In this document: positions 26,085 to 38,913 of the stretch, piece after piece
Numbering within the stretch: the stretch's first letter is position 1
How the letters are laid out: each line of letters starts with the position of its first letter
Source: Sipunculus nudus
Lineage: Eukaryota > Annelida > Sipuncula > Golfingiida > Sipunculidae
Assembly: GCA_026874595.1 (NCBI GenBank)
Contig: CM049314.1
Coordinates: forward strand, 24,315,729-24,379,728
Direction: 5' to 3'
DNA: 64,000 nucleotides
Notes under the pieces: generated by a model
The model's input: the letters and a program-made list of their open reading frames with translations, nothing else
The model's database searches: none
Told to the model about the DNA's origin: nothing
Made by a program: the position numbers and the translations under genes

Positions 26085-28919
26085 CTAGACATTTCTTGGC
26101 ACCGCAGGTGCCAGAGTATCCCCAAACATAGTAGCCCCCCCCCCCCCCTACAAGAACAGATCCCCATTTTAGCAGCATATACTGACACTTGGCATATTAA
26201 TTGTTTCTTCCATCTAACAATCCACAGTCTTGTTGAAGATGTTGGTCCTGTTACCTTGATCTTTTTAAAGATGCGTCCTGTGACCTTGACCTTTGATCTC
26301 ATAACCCCAAAATCAATTTAGGTCTTGCTTTTCCAATGGGACATATGCAAGTCAAGTTTGAAATCTATACATCAATAAAGCAGGAATTATCATCCAGAAA
26401 CTTATTTTTGGACAGATGGCTCCTGTGACCTTCACCTTTGACCTTGTGACCTCAAAATTGATAGTGTTCTTCCTCTCTTGGCAGGAGAACTATATGTGCA
26501 AGATGATAGATCTAAGATGAAATGTTTGGCTGAAAATGCATCCACATCTTTTTAAAGATGTGTCCTGTGACCTTGACCTTTGACCTCATGACCCCAAAAT
26601 CAATTTGGGTCTTACTTTTCCAATGGGACATATATAAGTCAAGTTTGAAATCCATACATCAATTAAAGCAGGAATTATCCTCCAGAAACTAATTTTTTGG
26701 CATATGGCTCCTGTGACCTTCACCTTTGACCTTGTGACCTCAAAATTGATAGGGGTCTTCCACTCTTGGCGGGTGAACTATATGTGCAAGATGAAAGATC
26801 TGAGATGAATTGTTTGGCTGAAAATGCATCCACAATCTTTTTAAAGAGGTTTCCTGTGACCTTGACCTTGACCTTTGACCTCATGACCCCATATTCAATT
26901 CCAGTCTTGCTTTTCCAATGGGTCAAATACAAGTCAAGTTTGAAATCCATACATCAATAAAAGAAGGAATTATCATCCAGAAACTAATTTTTGGACAGAT
27001 GGCTCCTGTGACCTTCACCTTTGACCTTGTGACCTCAAAATTGATAGGGTTCTTCCTCTCTTGGAAGGTGAACTATATGTGCAGGATGAAAGATCTGAGA
27101 TGAAATGTTTGGCTGAAAATGCATCCACATCTTTCTAAAGATGTGTCCTGTGACCTTGACCTTTGACCTCATGACCCCAAAATCAATTTGGGTCTTGCTT
27201 TTCCAATGGGACATATATAAGTCAAGTTTGAAATCCATACATCAATTAAAGCAGGAATTATCATCCAGAAACTAATTTTTGGACATATGGCTCCTGTGAC
27301 CTTCACCTTTGACCTTGTGACCTCAAAATTGTTAGGGGTCTTCCACTCTTGGCGGGTGAACTATATGTGCAAGATGAAAGATCTGAGATGAATTGTTTGG
27401 CTGAAAATGCATCCACAATCTTTTTAAAGAGGTTTCCTGTGACCTTGACCTTTGACCTCATGACCCCAAATTCAATTCCGGTCTTGCTTTTCCAATGGGT
27501 CAAATACAAGTCAAGTTTGAAATCCATACATCAATAAAAGAAGGAATTATCATCCAGAAACTAATTTTTGGACAGATGGCTCCTGTGACCTTCACCTTTG
27601 ACCTTGTGACCTCAAAATTGATAGGGTTCTTCCTCTCTTGGCAGGTGAACTATATGTGCAAGATGAAAGATCTGAGATGAAATGTTTGGCTGAAAATGCA
27701 TCCACATCTTTTTAAAGATGTGTCCTGTGACCTTGACCTTTGACCTCATGACCCCAAAATCAATTTGGGTCTTGCCTTTCCAATGGGACATATATAAGTA
27801 AAGTTTGAAATCCATACATCAATAAAAGCAGGAATTATCATCCAGAAACTAATTTTTGGACAGATGGGTCCTGTGACCTTCACCTTTGACCTTGTGACCT
27901 CAAAATTGATTGGGGTCTTCCTCTATTGGCAGATGACTTATATGTGCAAGATGAAAGGTCTGAGATGAAATGTTTGGCAGAAAATGCATCCACAATCTTT
28001 TTAAAGATGTCCTGTGACCTTGACCTTTGACCTCATGACCCCAAAATCGATTTGGGTCTTGCTTTTTCAATGGGACATATATAAGTCAAGTTTGAAATCA
28101 TTACATCAATAAAAGCAGGAATTATCATCCAGAAACTAATTTTTGGACAGATAGCTCCTGTGGCCTTGACCTTTGACCTTGTGACCCCAAAATTTATATG
28201 GATCATCCACTATTGGCAAGTGAGCTATATATTCAAGATGGAAGACCTGGGATGAAAGTTTGGCTTAAAATGCATCCACAGTATTGTTTTAAAATGCCAG
28301 TTCAATGACCTTGACCTTTGACCTCATGACCCTAGAACCTATAGGGTTCTTACTTTAGTGGTGGGCCATACATAAGTCATGTTTGAAATCCATATGGCTA
28401 TCAAAACTGGAGATATCATAAGAGGTGTGTGATTTTCCCATATATGGCAATATTCAAGGTCAAGGCCACTATCATAGGAAAGGTCATGGCCAATTTAAAT
28501 AAGCATCATCCTATAACCCATATCTATGTATATGCATAATATAAAAGAAATCTGTCCATTAGTTTTTGACTTATAATGCTCACAGTACTGTAAGGTGGCA
28601 ATTTTGGGGGTATTAAACGGCACGAAAACAAGTAAAGAATAATAGGTGGCGCCACCAGTTTCTGGAACATGACAACCCTATCCATGATCTTCCATCAACT
28701 TGATTTTGGGATAAATCCATGCAAGATTTCTTGAGATATTAAAGAATTTGTGTGATTTTCCCCAAAATTGGACCTATTCAAGGTCAAGGACACTCTCCTA
28801 GTAAAGGTCATGACCTCATTTTAAATAGGCGTCGTCCTCTTACCCATATCTTACATATACCAAGTTTGGTAAAGTTCCGTGAAATATTTTCTGGGTTATC
28901 GCGCCAACAAGATTTATAT

Positions 28920-28950
<31 letters not shown>

Positions 28951-28994
28951 GACCGGTATGAAAACATAGTATCCCCGACTTTGTCTGGGGATAC
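26085..28994 (-). mobile_element. GTATCCCC-family HINE-like element with a 288-bp tandem array
   Basis: On the minus strand it starts at 28994 with a GTATCCCC...GGGGATAC hairpin, then a (CGG)10 tract (28921-28950) and a GGTGGCGCCACC palindrome (near 28646). About seven central units follow, starting near 28153, 27866, 27578, 27291, 27001, 26705 and 26418. The 3' end has an inverted TTTGGGGATAC, the perfect hairpin GGCACC-TGC-GGTGCC, then AAGAAATGTCTAG at 26085 before TTTTT. Units alternate as a 577-bp higher-order repeat in 26705-27865. Each unit carries TGACCTTTGACCT-type motifs. No protein is encoded; ORFs inside are repeat artefacts. Confidence 0.85.
26260..28330. repeat. tandem array, about 288-bp monomer, about seven copies
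   Basis: The landmark CTCCTGTGACCTTCACCTTT recurs at intervals of 287, 296, 290, 287, 288 and 287 bp. Copies at 26705-27290 and 27291-27865 are nearly identical, pointing to recent unequal exchange or replication-coupled expansion. Confidence 0.9.
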
Positions 28995-29541
28995 AATTAT
29001 TTTAAGTAGCGCCACCAGTCTCATGTACGCGATGAAGAAATCTAAGATCTATGAATATGCAAAATTTCAGCAAAATTGAACCACTCCTGGGATATAGTGT
29101 TATCAAAAAGACACCCATAATCATTCTGCACAATAAGGACTGCAGGTGGCGCCACCAGTCTTTGTCAGGCAAATCTACATAGGTGAGCGAATAACTATGT
29201 CGGGTTTCAGAAAGATCAGTCCAAGGGTCTCAGACGAGTTCTCCGGAAACCAGTGCGGCGGTAGTGGAGATGGCCGAACCCGATAAAAAACATAGTATTC
29301 GCAAAACAACAATAAACACCTTCATGCCCTTTTATTTGTTGATATGGTTATCCCAATTACCAAGAGTAAAATAATTATGCTACATAATGATCCAATATAC
29401 AATTATTAATTGTAATCATTCATATCAAAATACATTTGCCAGTACCAAGCAATTTTACGGGCAACATTTCTGAGAACTGACGGAAGGATTTCAAAATTGG
29501 CATAATACACGTATTAATATATTAAAGCGAGATTGTCAAAA

Positions 29542-32265
29542 CAAGGGACTCATGGGTCACGGCGCTCAGCTGAAGTTTTGAAATTTTTGCAAATGCAAAA
29601 AATGCAAAATATTCTATTTTAATGTTTTTCATATATATAAGCATATGAGAAACTAAGGTAAAAGGGGCCCTCCTACTTGGTTAGAGTAAAGTTCTAAATA
29701 TATGATTGCAAAACTAATACCCTGAAAAACTGTCATGAAGAAAAACAGTAAAAGTTTTGAGATACTGTGATGCATATGAAAAATTTACAGATGGACAGGC
29801 AAGTGGACAGAATGGACTAACACCTTTATTTCACTTTCAAGGGAGTAATGCATTTAAGTTTATATTAAAGCCTATTTTTTTTAACATATCCACTTTTTCC
29901 ATTAATAAATTTCATCTGATTCATTTTTTTATTTACAAGTTTTATAAATTTGTAATAAAGAAAAATATGAAAATATAAGTTAAATATCAGAATTCTAAGT
30001 TGCAATTATTATATATCCAGAGTGTAGCTCATATTGGGTCATATAATGCATACACATATAATATTTTAATTTTTTTTTTAAATCACAATTGTTTAAACTG
30101 AATTTAAAAGAAAATTTCTGGCATTGGAGATGCCGTAGTATCCCCAGACATATAAAGCATTCCCCCTTCTAAAATAAGCACCCTTATTTTGAAGTATAAA
30201 TTGACACGACAGGGCCAAGGTCACACATGTTTGAACTTGTCTGACAGCTTGGTGGAGATTGTTGTGTCAAATTTGAAGGGAACAGATGCAGTACTTCAAA
30301 ATTATGGGGGTGACCAACATTCTGTTTCCAAAGATTTGAGAACAGAAGGCTCCTGTCACATTGACCATTGACCTTGTGACCCAGAAATGATAGGAATCTT
30401 CACCCATTGGCAGGTGAACTATATTTGCAAGATGAAAGGTCTGAGAAGAAAAGTTTGGCTGAAAATGCATCAACAATCTTTTTAAAGATGTGTCCTGTGA
30501 CCTTGACCTTTGACCTCATGACCCCAAAATCAATTGGGGTCTTGCTTTTTCAATGAGACATATATAAGTCAAGTTTGAAATCCATACATCAATAAAAGCT
30601 GGAATTATCATCCGGAAAATAATTTTTTGACAATTATGGGGGTATTAAACGGCATGAAAACAAGACAAGGATATCAGGTGGCGCCACCAGTTTCCGGCAC
30701 ATCACAAGGCTAAGATCTTCGGTCATCCTGACTTTTGGACCAATCCATGCAAGCTTTCTTGAAATATTTAAGAATTTGTGTTATTTTTAGCAAAAATGGA
30801 CATATTCAAGGTCAAGGTCACTCTCCTAGCAAAGGTCATGACCCCAATTTATATAGGCTTCGTCCTCTTACCTATATCTATACGCATGTAAAATTTGTCA
30901 AAGATCAGTGAAATATTTTTTTTTAATTATCCCGCCCACAAGATTTTTCTGCGGCGGCAGCGGCGGCGGGATCGTCATAAAACCATAGTATCCCGACTTT
31001 GTCTGGGGATACAATAATGCCACAACATGGCATCTTCAAGATTATTCCTTGATTAATTTTATTCACCGAAATACAATAAAAGATTCATTAAATTTGATAA
31101 AATAGAAACATCTTTTCAAATAAAGTATACACACTGTTGGTTGAATGAGGGACAAACTATACCATTGTGCTAATTTCTATCTCAGCTATAATTTATTACT
31201 GGAATTAATAGTCAATTTCACACCAGGTGAAGTTTTAACTCTTTTGAAGTAAGTAATTACTCATCGATGAACAGATAACACACTTTCATACCAATACACC
31301 ACCTTGTGGACACAATTAAATGTGCACTTTAATCATTGTAACCCTGGTGGTACATAACAAAGTCTAAAATGTAGCATAGCCAAGAATAAGAATTAATAAA
31401 ATACAGAAAATTACAACATTCATCTAGTTAATGCACCATCTGGGAGAGGAGGGGGGGGTGCAGGGCAGAGGGAAAGCCTGCTAGTAGTGGCCAAGCTGAG
31501 CCAAGGCAAGCTGCCTGGGGTGGGTTACATAACAAGTGCAGGCTGTACAACTAGCCTGAACTAGGTTGGCTAGATGTAAACAACACTTGACATGGTGTAT
31601 GAAAACTTGAATAAAAGCTACTATTTTCAATCATTTCCTTTGGAATTTCAGATTTTAAAAGATTAAATCCTTATGTATATATGCTGTGAAAATTAAATCA
31701 ATAGTGCTTAAAGGGAAAACATGCCGTTGCCAAAGTTGGACACAATTTAAGGTATTGATTTTTATTTATGCTAATAACTTGAAAAATTTGCAAAATCCAG
31801 ATCTAATTTTGGATAACAATTAAATCTTGATTAAATAAAGTTATATTCCTGAAAAAAAAGTCTCCAGCTTCAGCATTTCTCATGTTAAGTGAGTAAATAT
31901 ATTTTCTGATTTTTTTTAAATTGCATTATATTTGGGCCCATAACTTCAAAACAATTTACTGATGTAATTTTGGTATGTTCATAGAAATGTATGGAAGAAT
32001 ATGAATACTAAGTATGATCAAAAACAGATCAGTGGTTTTGAAATTAGGCAGCCTTTAAGTGTAACAATGGCTTTTTTACGGAAAACGGAGGTTTTTCCTT
32101 AATATCTCGAAGGAATGGAGTTCTAGTGACCCCATTTTCGGTATGGTAGGAGATTTTGGGGACATCTAACGGTATGCAGAATTTTGGTAGGTCAAACGGT
32201 TTTAAAATGTGCCCTGCTAACGGCCGGACGGACAAAGTACCACTGACTTATAGTCAGCTGAGCCA
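29542..32265 (-). mobile_element. TAGCTCAGCTGAC-family element, minus strand, with nested insertion
   Basis: The 5' end on the right (about 32229-32265) is a GGCTCAGCTGAC hairpin followed by GTCCGTCCGGCCG. The 3' end on the left is TCAGCTGAGCGCC, a GTGACCCATGAG part-hairpin and CCCTTG before T (29542). Its 5' proximal part (32044-32235) matches, inverted, the element at the right edge of the window. It contains the smaller element at 30107-31012. The middle is decayed, so these ends may not belong to one original insertion. Confidence 0.55.
30107..31012 (-). mobile_element. short GTATCCCC-family HINE-like element
   Basis: The 5' hairpin is at 30987-31012 with a CGG-rich tract beside it (30950-30969) and a GGTGGCGCCACC site at about 30677. 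The 3' part has GTCTGGGGATAC inverted (30139-30150) and the hairpin GGCAT-CTCCA-ATGCC (30120-30134). It has only about one and a half of the 288-bp central units, against seven in the neighbour at 26085-28994. Confidence 0.75.
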
Positions 32266-32555
32266 ATAAAAAATTCAGTGTTGCCAGTTTGGATTGTTGG
32301 AAGAGCAGATCATTCTCCAGACTAAAATACCCAATCGTCAAATGAAAGAAGGAAAATTGTAAATCAAAAGTTAAATATCTTTTTTTATTCTCCTTTGAAC
32401 AAGCTTTGACCATAGATGAATCTGCAGTCACGTGAGCAGCTAAATATTATATTGCACATCTTCTTCCCTTAATCAAAACTGTACACGAACTTGCAAAAAA
32501 AAAACTGACAGAGCACGTGTCTCAGACTAAAGTATGAAGGTAACATAGTTTTAAA

Positions 32556-33020
32556 ACAGTTCAAAGGGACCTATTCAGACATCTGACGCAAATTAGCTGA
32601 AAATAATCACTTGAACCTTTTACAAAAATCGGCCTGATAACAACAATCCCACTGCACATAGGGTGTTTGTTTTGTGAATGCCCACGTGTTAATAACATGT
32701 GGGGGCCTTCCGAAGTAAACCAAACACATCCAACAGGGACATCTAGCGGAACGTTAGAGGAACCAGAGTTTTGCATTAGGTATTTTTCAACTAGTGCCCT
32801 TTCAGCTTCCACACATCTGCTGCTAACATACTCAGGTTAGTGGTCTTTGTTTGTAAACCCTGGCACATGTACCGTGTGTATAACAGCTTGTAGATAAAAA
32901 AAAAGAGGCGTTTTATGAACTTTTCTAAAAAGAAATTACCTACAGTTCCTGAATGTGTACGTTAAGAAAGCCAGAAATCACATAAATTCTACAGAAAGGC
33001 AGGTGAATATATCTGGCTTT
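32556..33020 (+). repeat. diverged relative of the TTAA-flanked MITE
   Basis: Shares TGTTTGTTTTGTGAATGCCC, AACATGTGGGGGCC and AGAAATCACAT with the copy at 7925-8396. Terminal repeats are decayed. Confidence 0.5.
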
Positions 33021-33312
33021 AATGTGTCACTATAGTTATTTGTATGCATTTCATGGAGACCTTGTAGTCATATAAGTTCATATCCACAATGTCTCACTGG
33101 TAAACGCATATGGATCAGATAATGTGCGGGGGTTATTTTCAATTTACGAAAGCATCATTTCTTACATGATGTTTCAACTGCCGTTTCTTCTAAAAGATTA
33201 AGCAATATGCCATTTAATTTCCCCTACATCTGCATCTAAATTCTAAAAGTTTCTTATATTTTATCTTTTGGACATTGAATTCCCTTTGATAATGACCTCT
33301 ATGGTGACCACT

Positions 33313-33353
33313 CTACTAGCGCCATTCCTGCCCTCTTACATTAGAGAGTATAC
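33313..33353 (+). repeat. short direct repeat, left copy
   Basis: Sixteen bases (CTACTAGCGCCATTCC) followed by a diverged spacer and CATTAGAGAGT recur at 37450-37490 in the same orientation, one on each side of the mTERF gene. Confidence 0.6.
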
Positions 33354-33568
33354 GACATCCCAAGTCGGAACTGGAATTCTAAATATGAAAATGGGCGAGA
33401 TTTATACATATTTAAATATTCATAATATAAATTTTATTCACCCTGACATAAAGTAGTTTAGAAATGGGTCTTTTATAAAGCCCAGTGGCTAAGTTACTTG
33501 GCTATGAACTTTTTTTTTCTTTCATAAGACAATAATGTTTGTATGTTCAGTAAAGAATTAGCTGTTTA

Positions 33569-36316
33569 TTAGATTTGTTCTGCATAAAATGTAGAAATAT
33601 CTGTTGAATTTCGAGCTAAACTTTCAGTTCGTCGTGATACAGTTTCCCCTTCCCCATCTACCACTGGGTTATCCCCGTCAACCATTCTATTCTCCCCCAG
33701 GACCATTCCAATCTTGTCAATGGCGACAGGACATCCGAAATTCATGTCTTTTTCAATATAATACTGCAGCATATTTAGCAGGACCCTTTTCTCAGAAGTG
33801 TCTAAACTGAATACCTCTGCCTTTGGACGTATCTGTTCCCATTTCAATTCCAAAATACTTGAATCATGTCCTAGCACCACCGGTAAGTTTGCAATATCAG
33901 CAACATCAAAGCCTTGATTTTTTAGGAAGTTCAAATTATTTTCCATCTCGGAATGGCTTTGTAACCAGAATATTTTGAAATCATTCGTAGGCATCTTGGT
34001 TACCTGTGTTCCTGGAGGAAAGAGACTGTCCAGTGATTCCCGTTTCCCTTTACTATTTCTCACCAACCCACTCACCATGAAGCTGGCAACAAGACGTAAT
34101 GATGGTTTTTCAATTCCCATTGCTATCAGTTCCTCCATGGCTTGTTTAAGCTTACTAAACCGTCCTCTGTGAAAGATATAAGCACAATCATGGATATCCT
34201 CTTTGGTGTACTTATGGCTGCAGGTTAAATATTTCCACTTTGTCAGCATCTCTGATGTCACTTGTGATGCTTTTATGCCGATCATATCAGGATGGAAACC
34301 AAGTAAATCTGCTCTTTCTTTGAGGTCACTCTTCTCATCATGTTTCTTGAGAAATTCTCTGAACGTTTTAATCTGCTGCGAAAGTGCTCGAACTGGCAGC
34401 GTGTGTAAAAACCCATGATCCTGCGCTTCTGATATGAGTTTCTTAAGCATTGATAGTCCATGTTGCGTTAAAACCCTTGGGTTTTCTAATATCTCCTCCT
34501 TGGTGGCACCATGTTCTAGCAGGAGATCTATTTTGCTTTGCAGGTGATTCACACCACCTGAGGTCACTAGCCTCGGATACTTCAATATGACCTCGACCAT
34601 CTTCTCCTCGGTACAACTGAGTTTATGGATCAGAAAATCAGCTGTACTCAGGTGACCTAATTTTCTTTCCAAGTAGCTGTCAACAAACCTTTTCACTTTA
34701 TTCTCATTTTTCCCAACTGCATAACTAAGCATTGGAACTGATATGTTTTGATATCCAAGCTCCTTCAGAAGGACAGCCCTTTCATCGATTTTGGTGTCAT
34801 CCAATTTGAGGATGTCTGGATATTCCATCAGCTGATGTAAGTGACATCCATGTTTCCTCAGCACAAAAAGTTTTGTTAGCAACAGGTTTGTGTCTGGGTG
34901 ACCCTTGAAGACTAAAGCTGGAGCCACTGTTTCTGCAACCTATAAAATATATTACAAAATATATTTTCAAATTTTTCATTTTATTATTTATAATGCAATT
35001 CCTTAATGTTATTTAGATATCATTTATACTACTTCACGGTACATATAGTTTCCTTATATATATAAGACAACATGAACACTTCTTTCTTTGAGGACAAAAT
35101 TTACATCCTCCAGTGAGATTTAACTTTGCTGTGGCGTGTAAGCAAAGAGTAGAATTACTGATCTGAGAAATCTTGACCCCATCTTATTTCTTGCAGTGTA
35201 GGCTTTACACTGTGCCTATTTAAGTTATGAAATAACTGACCGCCCAGTAGCCAATTGGTATTACTGACATGACTGGTGAACAAGGACACAAAACATTCAC
35301 TTGCTTAATGTTACTAGGTGATAAATATAGTGCCACCTATGTCTGAACATATGAACTGAAGTTCTGCCATAGGCATGATTGAAAATCTTTAGAATAACAC
35401 CTTAATATTCAGATGACTCATTCTGATGATAGTTCCCCCCTTTGTCTTGAACTATTATATGACACACAACAGTCAGTCAGTTCTAAAACCCCTGTCTGCC
35501 TGTTTTGGGGATAATATTTAGTAAACAATAACCAATTTGCAACTTAAAACCATACAACAGTGTTACAAATTTGTTGATTTAGTTTTCCTTGATGGTCTTA
35601 CCTATAGCTGATTTAAGGTGAACCAAATTAGACCAGTTAGTACACCAGATTAAAAGAAATATACAGTGCTGAAACTCTTTGTGAGAATAACCATAAGATC
35701 TTGTGCGAAAGGTATAGAATCATCTGAAAAATGTATGAGAAAGTATTATTCATTTCCTAGGTTCTGGAACTTTGTACAACTTTTTTCTGTATGTACATGT
35801 GTTGCTTTGAGACAAGCAACAAGATTCATATTTGCAAACATTCATGATTTATAACACATGAATCCTTCTGTATTTCAAATTTCTGATCACTTTGTCTTGC
35901 CATTCTTTGCTCAATAAAATGTTACTACAGGTATTATGATATGCTGACAGAGCATATCTTTCATATAAAATATAAGTTCAGAAATATAAGGATATTAAGT
36001 ATAAAATAATCATCTTGAAAATAAAGATTTTAGGGGGAAAATATAAAAAAAAGTATCAATACTTGATAAAGTATGAAAAAAGTACAAAACCAAGTCTTTT
36101 TTTAAATATACCATTTTCCAAAAAAATATTGAGGGAGCAGCGATAATATCAATTTACCTCTCTAAGGTCTTTCTCTGACTCATCATTAACATCTCCCAAA
36201 GAAAACTGCTGTCTTTGTATCCGAGGATGGTAAGTGGGTACCAAATTGTTTCCCTGACATGACACAACACCACCAAACAGCTGTCTATAACACTTAATCC
36301 TCAAATGTTGCAACAT
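33569..36316 (-). CDS. mTERF-family mitochondrial regulator, two coding exons
   Basis: Exon 1 is 36158-36316 (ATG at 36314-36316) and exon 2 is 33569-34939; the GT-AG intron between them is phase 0. The product is 509 residues. The first residues (MLQHLRIKCYRQLFGG) are basic and hydrophobic, as in a mitochondrial targeting peptide. Exon 2 holds repeated mTERF helical motifs with the conserved Pro, such as ILKYPRLV, KIDLLLEHGATKEEILENP and, near the C-terminus, NLNFLKNQGFDVADIANLP. mTERF proteins bind mitochondrial DNA or rRNA and act in transcription termination, replication pausing or ribosome assembly; which paralogue this is cannot be told. The last about 50 residues are low-complexity and not part of the fold. 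A polypyrimidine-AG directly precedes the ATG, suggesting a 5' UTR intron. AATAAA overlaps the stop codon. Confidence 0.9.
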
Positions 36317-38885
36317 CTGTAACAAAGCAATAACATAAAACAGTGTCACAGTATTTCCTAAACATGACATGTGTAAATATTTTATAGTCAGACTTATTTT
36401 CTTACCAGTTAAATATACATAAATTTTACATAAAAATCATATCATATTTTCTCCTTAAATATTTAGGTATATGCCAGTATTTCAATCTAAGACCATTTGC
36501 CCACTCCTGTGCACAAGTGAAAATTAACTCGCCATGCATGGAATCAGTGACACAAACAAAAATCATAGCACATGCCACTTTTTAGCCATACAATGCAACC
36601 TCAAAAATCATGATTTTTCAAGCTTCCCACTGGTGTTTCTTCTGTTTCTCTTCTTTCGTGCATCTTTTCAATGTTTAGGACTTGTTGTGCATGTGAAATA
36701 TCAGACTCTGGTCATGCCGTCTTGTTTTGCAGACACATGTGGACTGTGTTAAAATGTGTTTACTCACACACAAAACCTTAAAAAAGAAACATAAAAAAGG
36801 TGAACTGGAGAAAGTAAGTTTATGTGCCAGCACGGCTTTGCTGGGAAACTTTTGTATTCATCTCCCCCCCCCCCCCAACATACACACATGTATGTGCACA
36901 TCCCCTGCCTATTTAGGGAACCCAAGTACCAAGACCCTTACATAATGTAATAAATTTGCCCCCTTCCTGCAACCCCCCCCCCCCCACTCCCTTCCATTGT
37001 GGCCAGTCATGCTCCAATGCACTAGACAGTATGGGGTATACTTAGTGCAACAAGGGTCATAGGATTGTAGTTAATTAGCACTAATCACTCTTTATTGATC
37101 ATAGGATTTAGGAATGATTAAGATTAATTATATGTGTAACACTATAATTCTTGTATCACAAGGAACATGTACATTTGAGCAAACCCAGTGGCTTGAATGA
37201 ACATTTGCAACCGTTGTCTTGGATATCTTTGAAATAGTTACATGGTATATATGATAGTGTTCGGTCATGCAGGTTAAGAATGCTACTCTGGTGGTTAGAC
37301 CCCCATTGCTCAAAGCAGATTAAATATGCTATACAGAAGTCGCACCCCCCTCTCTCAATGCACTCCAATAATAAAAATTAATTGTTATTTGTAAATGTAA
37401 GGAAACAAACATATCTGTGACAACCAGTTGTCTAGTTTAACAAAAAATACTACTAGCGCCATTCCGGCCTTCAAACATTAGAGAGTCTATGACCAGGGTA
37501 TTGGCATAAGAGTGCCTTTACATCCTTGAACAAGAACTGCACCATAAGGCTCGATGAGGATGCAAATATTTTTGTCATATTTGACACCTCATGGCCTACA
37601 AGTACAGTGTCACTTGACATAACCCAACCAATTGTTAGCTTTTTTAGTATACTTTCTACCTAAACCTATTGTGCGAGAAAAATTCTTTCTTAACTAAGCA
37701 TATTGGTAAATCCCTCTGCATGTTTGTTGAATTTCTTACTGCATGAATGCTAGCATGGCTTACATGGGTTACTGGACAGCAGCCAACTTGTACCTGATAC
37801 AGGAAATGACTTGTTACCACAGAGACAGATGTTCAGTTTGGTATGTGAGTTCACGTATTCTTTTGTGTACAATCATCATTCATAGCCTAATGTGGAGCAA
37901 GTAAGGAATGAAGTCTGGACATGCCAAGTCTCATGCATTGGGTGTGAGACTCACGAATTTACCCGTCGTCTCACGCTCTCATGCCAAGGGACATAAATTT
38001 CACGCATTCTGTTACCTGGCCCCTTCATCCCATGTTTCAAGTTGAAACAAAACGTGTTATCCCGTTCATTCTTTCAAGATTGGAAGTGGCACAAAGATGT
38101 GCCAAATGCGGTGAATGAAACTGTTTGACAAGGTGGGGTGTCCGGGTTATCCGGCAGCGTCTTGCCTGAAGGAATTGTGGCCAGCCTTCTGGTGGAGAGA
38201 ATTATTCTTCGGGGGGGGGGGGGGGGGGGTGTCATTTATTATTATTATTTTCAGTGATTTCCTGTAAATAGTCTATCCCTCTTACATTAACGCCAATTCT
38301 TGACTGCCACCATACAACCATGAGTTTAAAATCTCATGCATTGTGATTTTCCAACTTGGCATCTCTGTAAGTCTACAACTTAGGTTAGCTCAACAAGGTA
38401 AAGGGGGTGATATATTTTATTTGGTATAAAAAAAATATAAGAGTAATAGTAATAACATATGATGAATACTGGATTTCCAGTATAGTTTCACCTCTTTTAA
38501 AAACATCCACCAGCCGTATATGAGCGTCGGGGGGGGGGGGTTGTATACAGAATTCCCAACTTGTGTTATGTAAAGATTGACGGTTGTTTACCGTGCTATC
38601 ACAGCAACAGAATACATGATCATTGCAGTACGTTCCCCCGTCAGGCTTGTATCACGACTTAGGGTTACCCTTTATGCCGAGTCGTATATTCACGACTATA
38701 TTATTATTACACGCCGGTGACCCGGATGTACCTTAGATATTGCTGTCTGATTAATAGACGGTTTTGTCTTCTGAAATGCAGTTACATTCCATCTGTCGCG
38801 AGATCAATCGGGTAGCCTTTTGATCCAGCTGTCAGGCCATCTCATGAGCGATATTGAATGAATGGATATGACCTTGACCTTGCGG
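36317..38885. other. mTERF upstream / mTERF-ATG3 intergenic, left part
   Basis: Holds the likely mTERF 5' UTR and promoter, but no clear core element is recognised. C-runs lie near 36867-36880 and 36977-36986 and a G19 run at 38211-38229. The right copy of the short direct repeat is at 37450-37490. No gene is seen. Confidence 0.5.
38211..38229. repeat. G19 homopolymer
   Basis: Nineteen G residues in the mTERF-ATG3 intergenic region; length uncertain because such runs are error-prone. Confidence 0.85.
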
Positions 38886-38913
38886 GGGTGGGTATAATTC
38901 GCTGATCAGCGCG

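Noticed and set aside
26720-27815. Several near-identical ORFs of 61-76 codons on both strands
   Set aside because: They recur with the 288/577-bp period of the tandem array and overlap each other on opposite strands; they are translations of a non-coding repeat.
26260-28330. CRISPR-like array
   Set aside because: Units are 288 bp and contiguous, without short identical repeats and unique spacers, and the context is a eukaryotic genome.
28752-29079. ORFs with polyalanine or polyarginine tracts
   Set aside because: They are translations of the (CGG)10 tract within a repeat element.
36317-36370. Upstream ATG extending the mTERF reading frame by 18 codons
   Set aside because: The extension does not look like a targeting peptide and contains a polypyrimidine-AG directly before the inner ATG, better explained as a 5' UTR intron.
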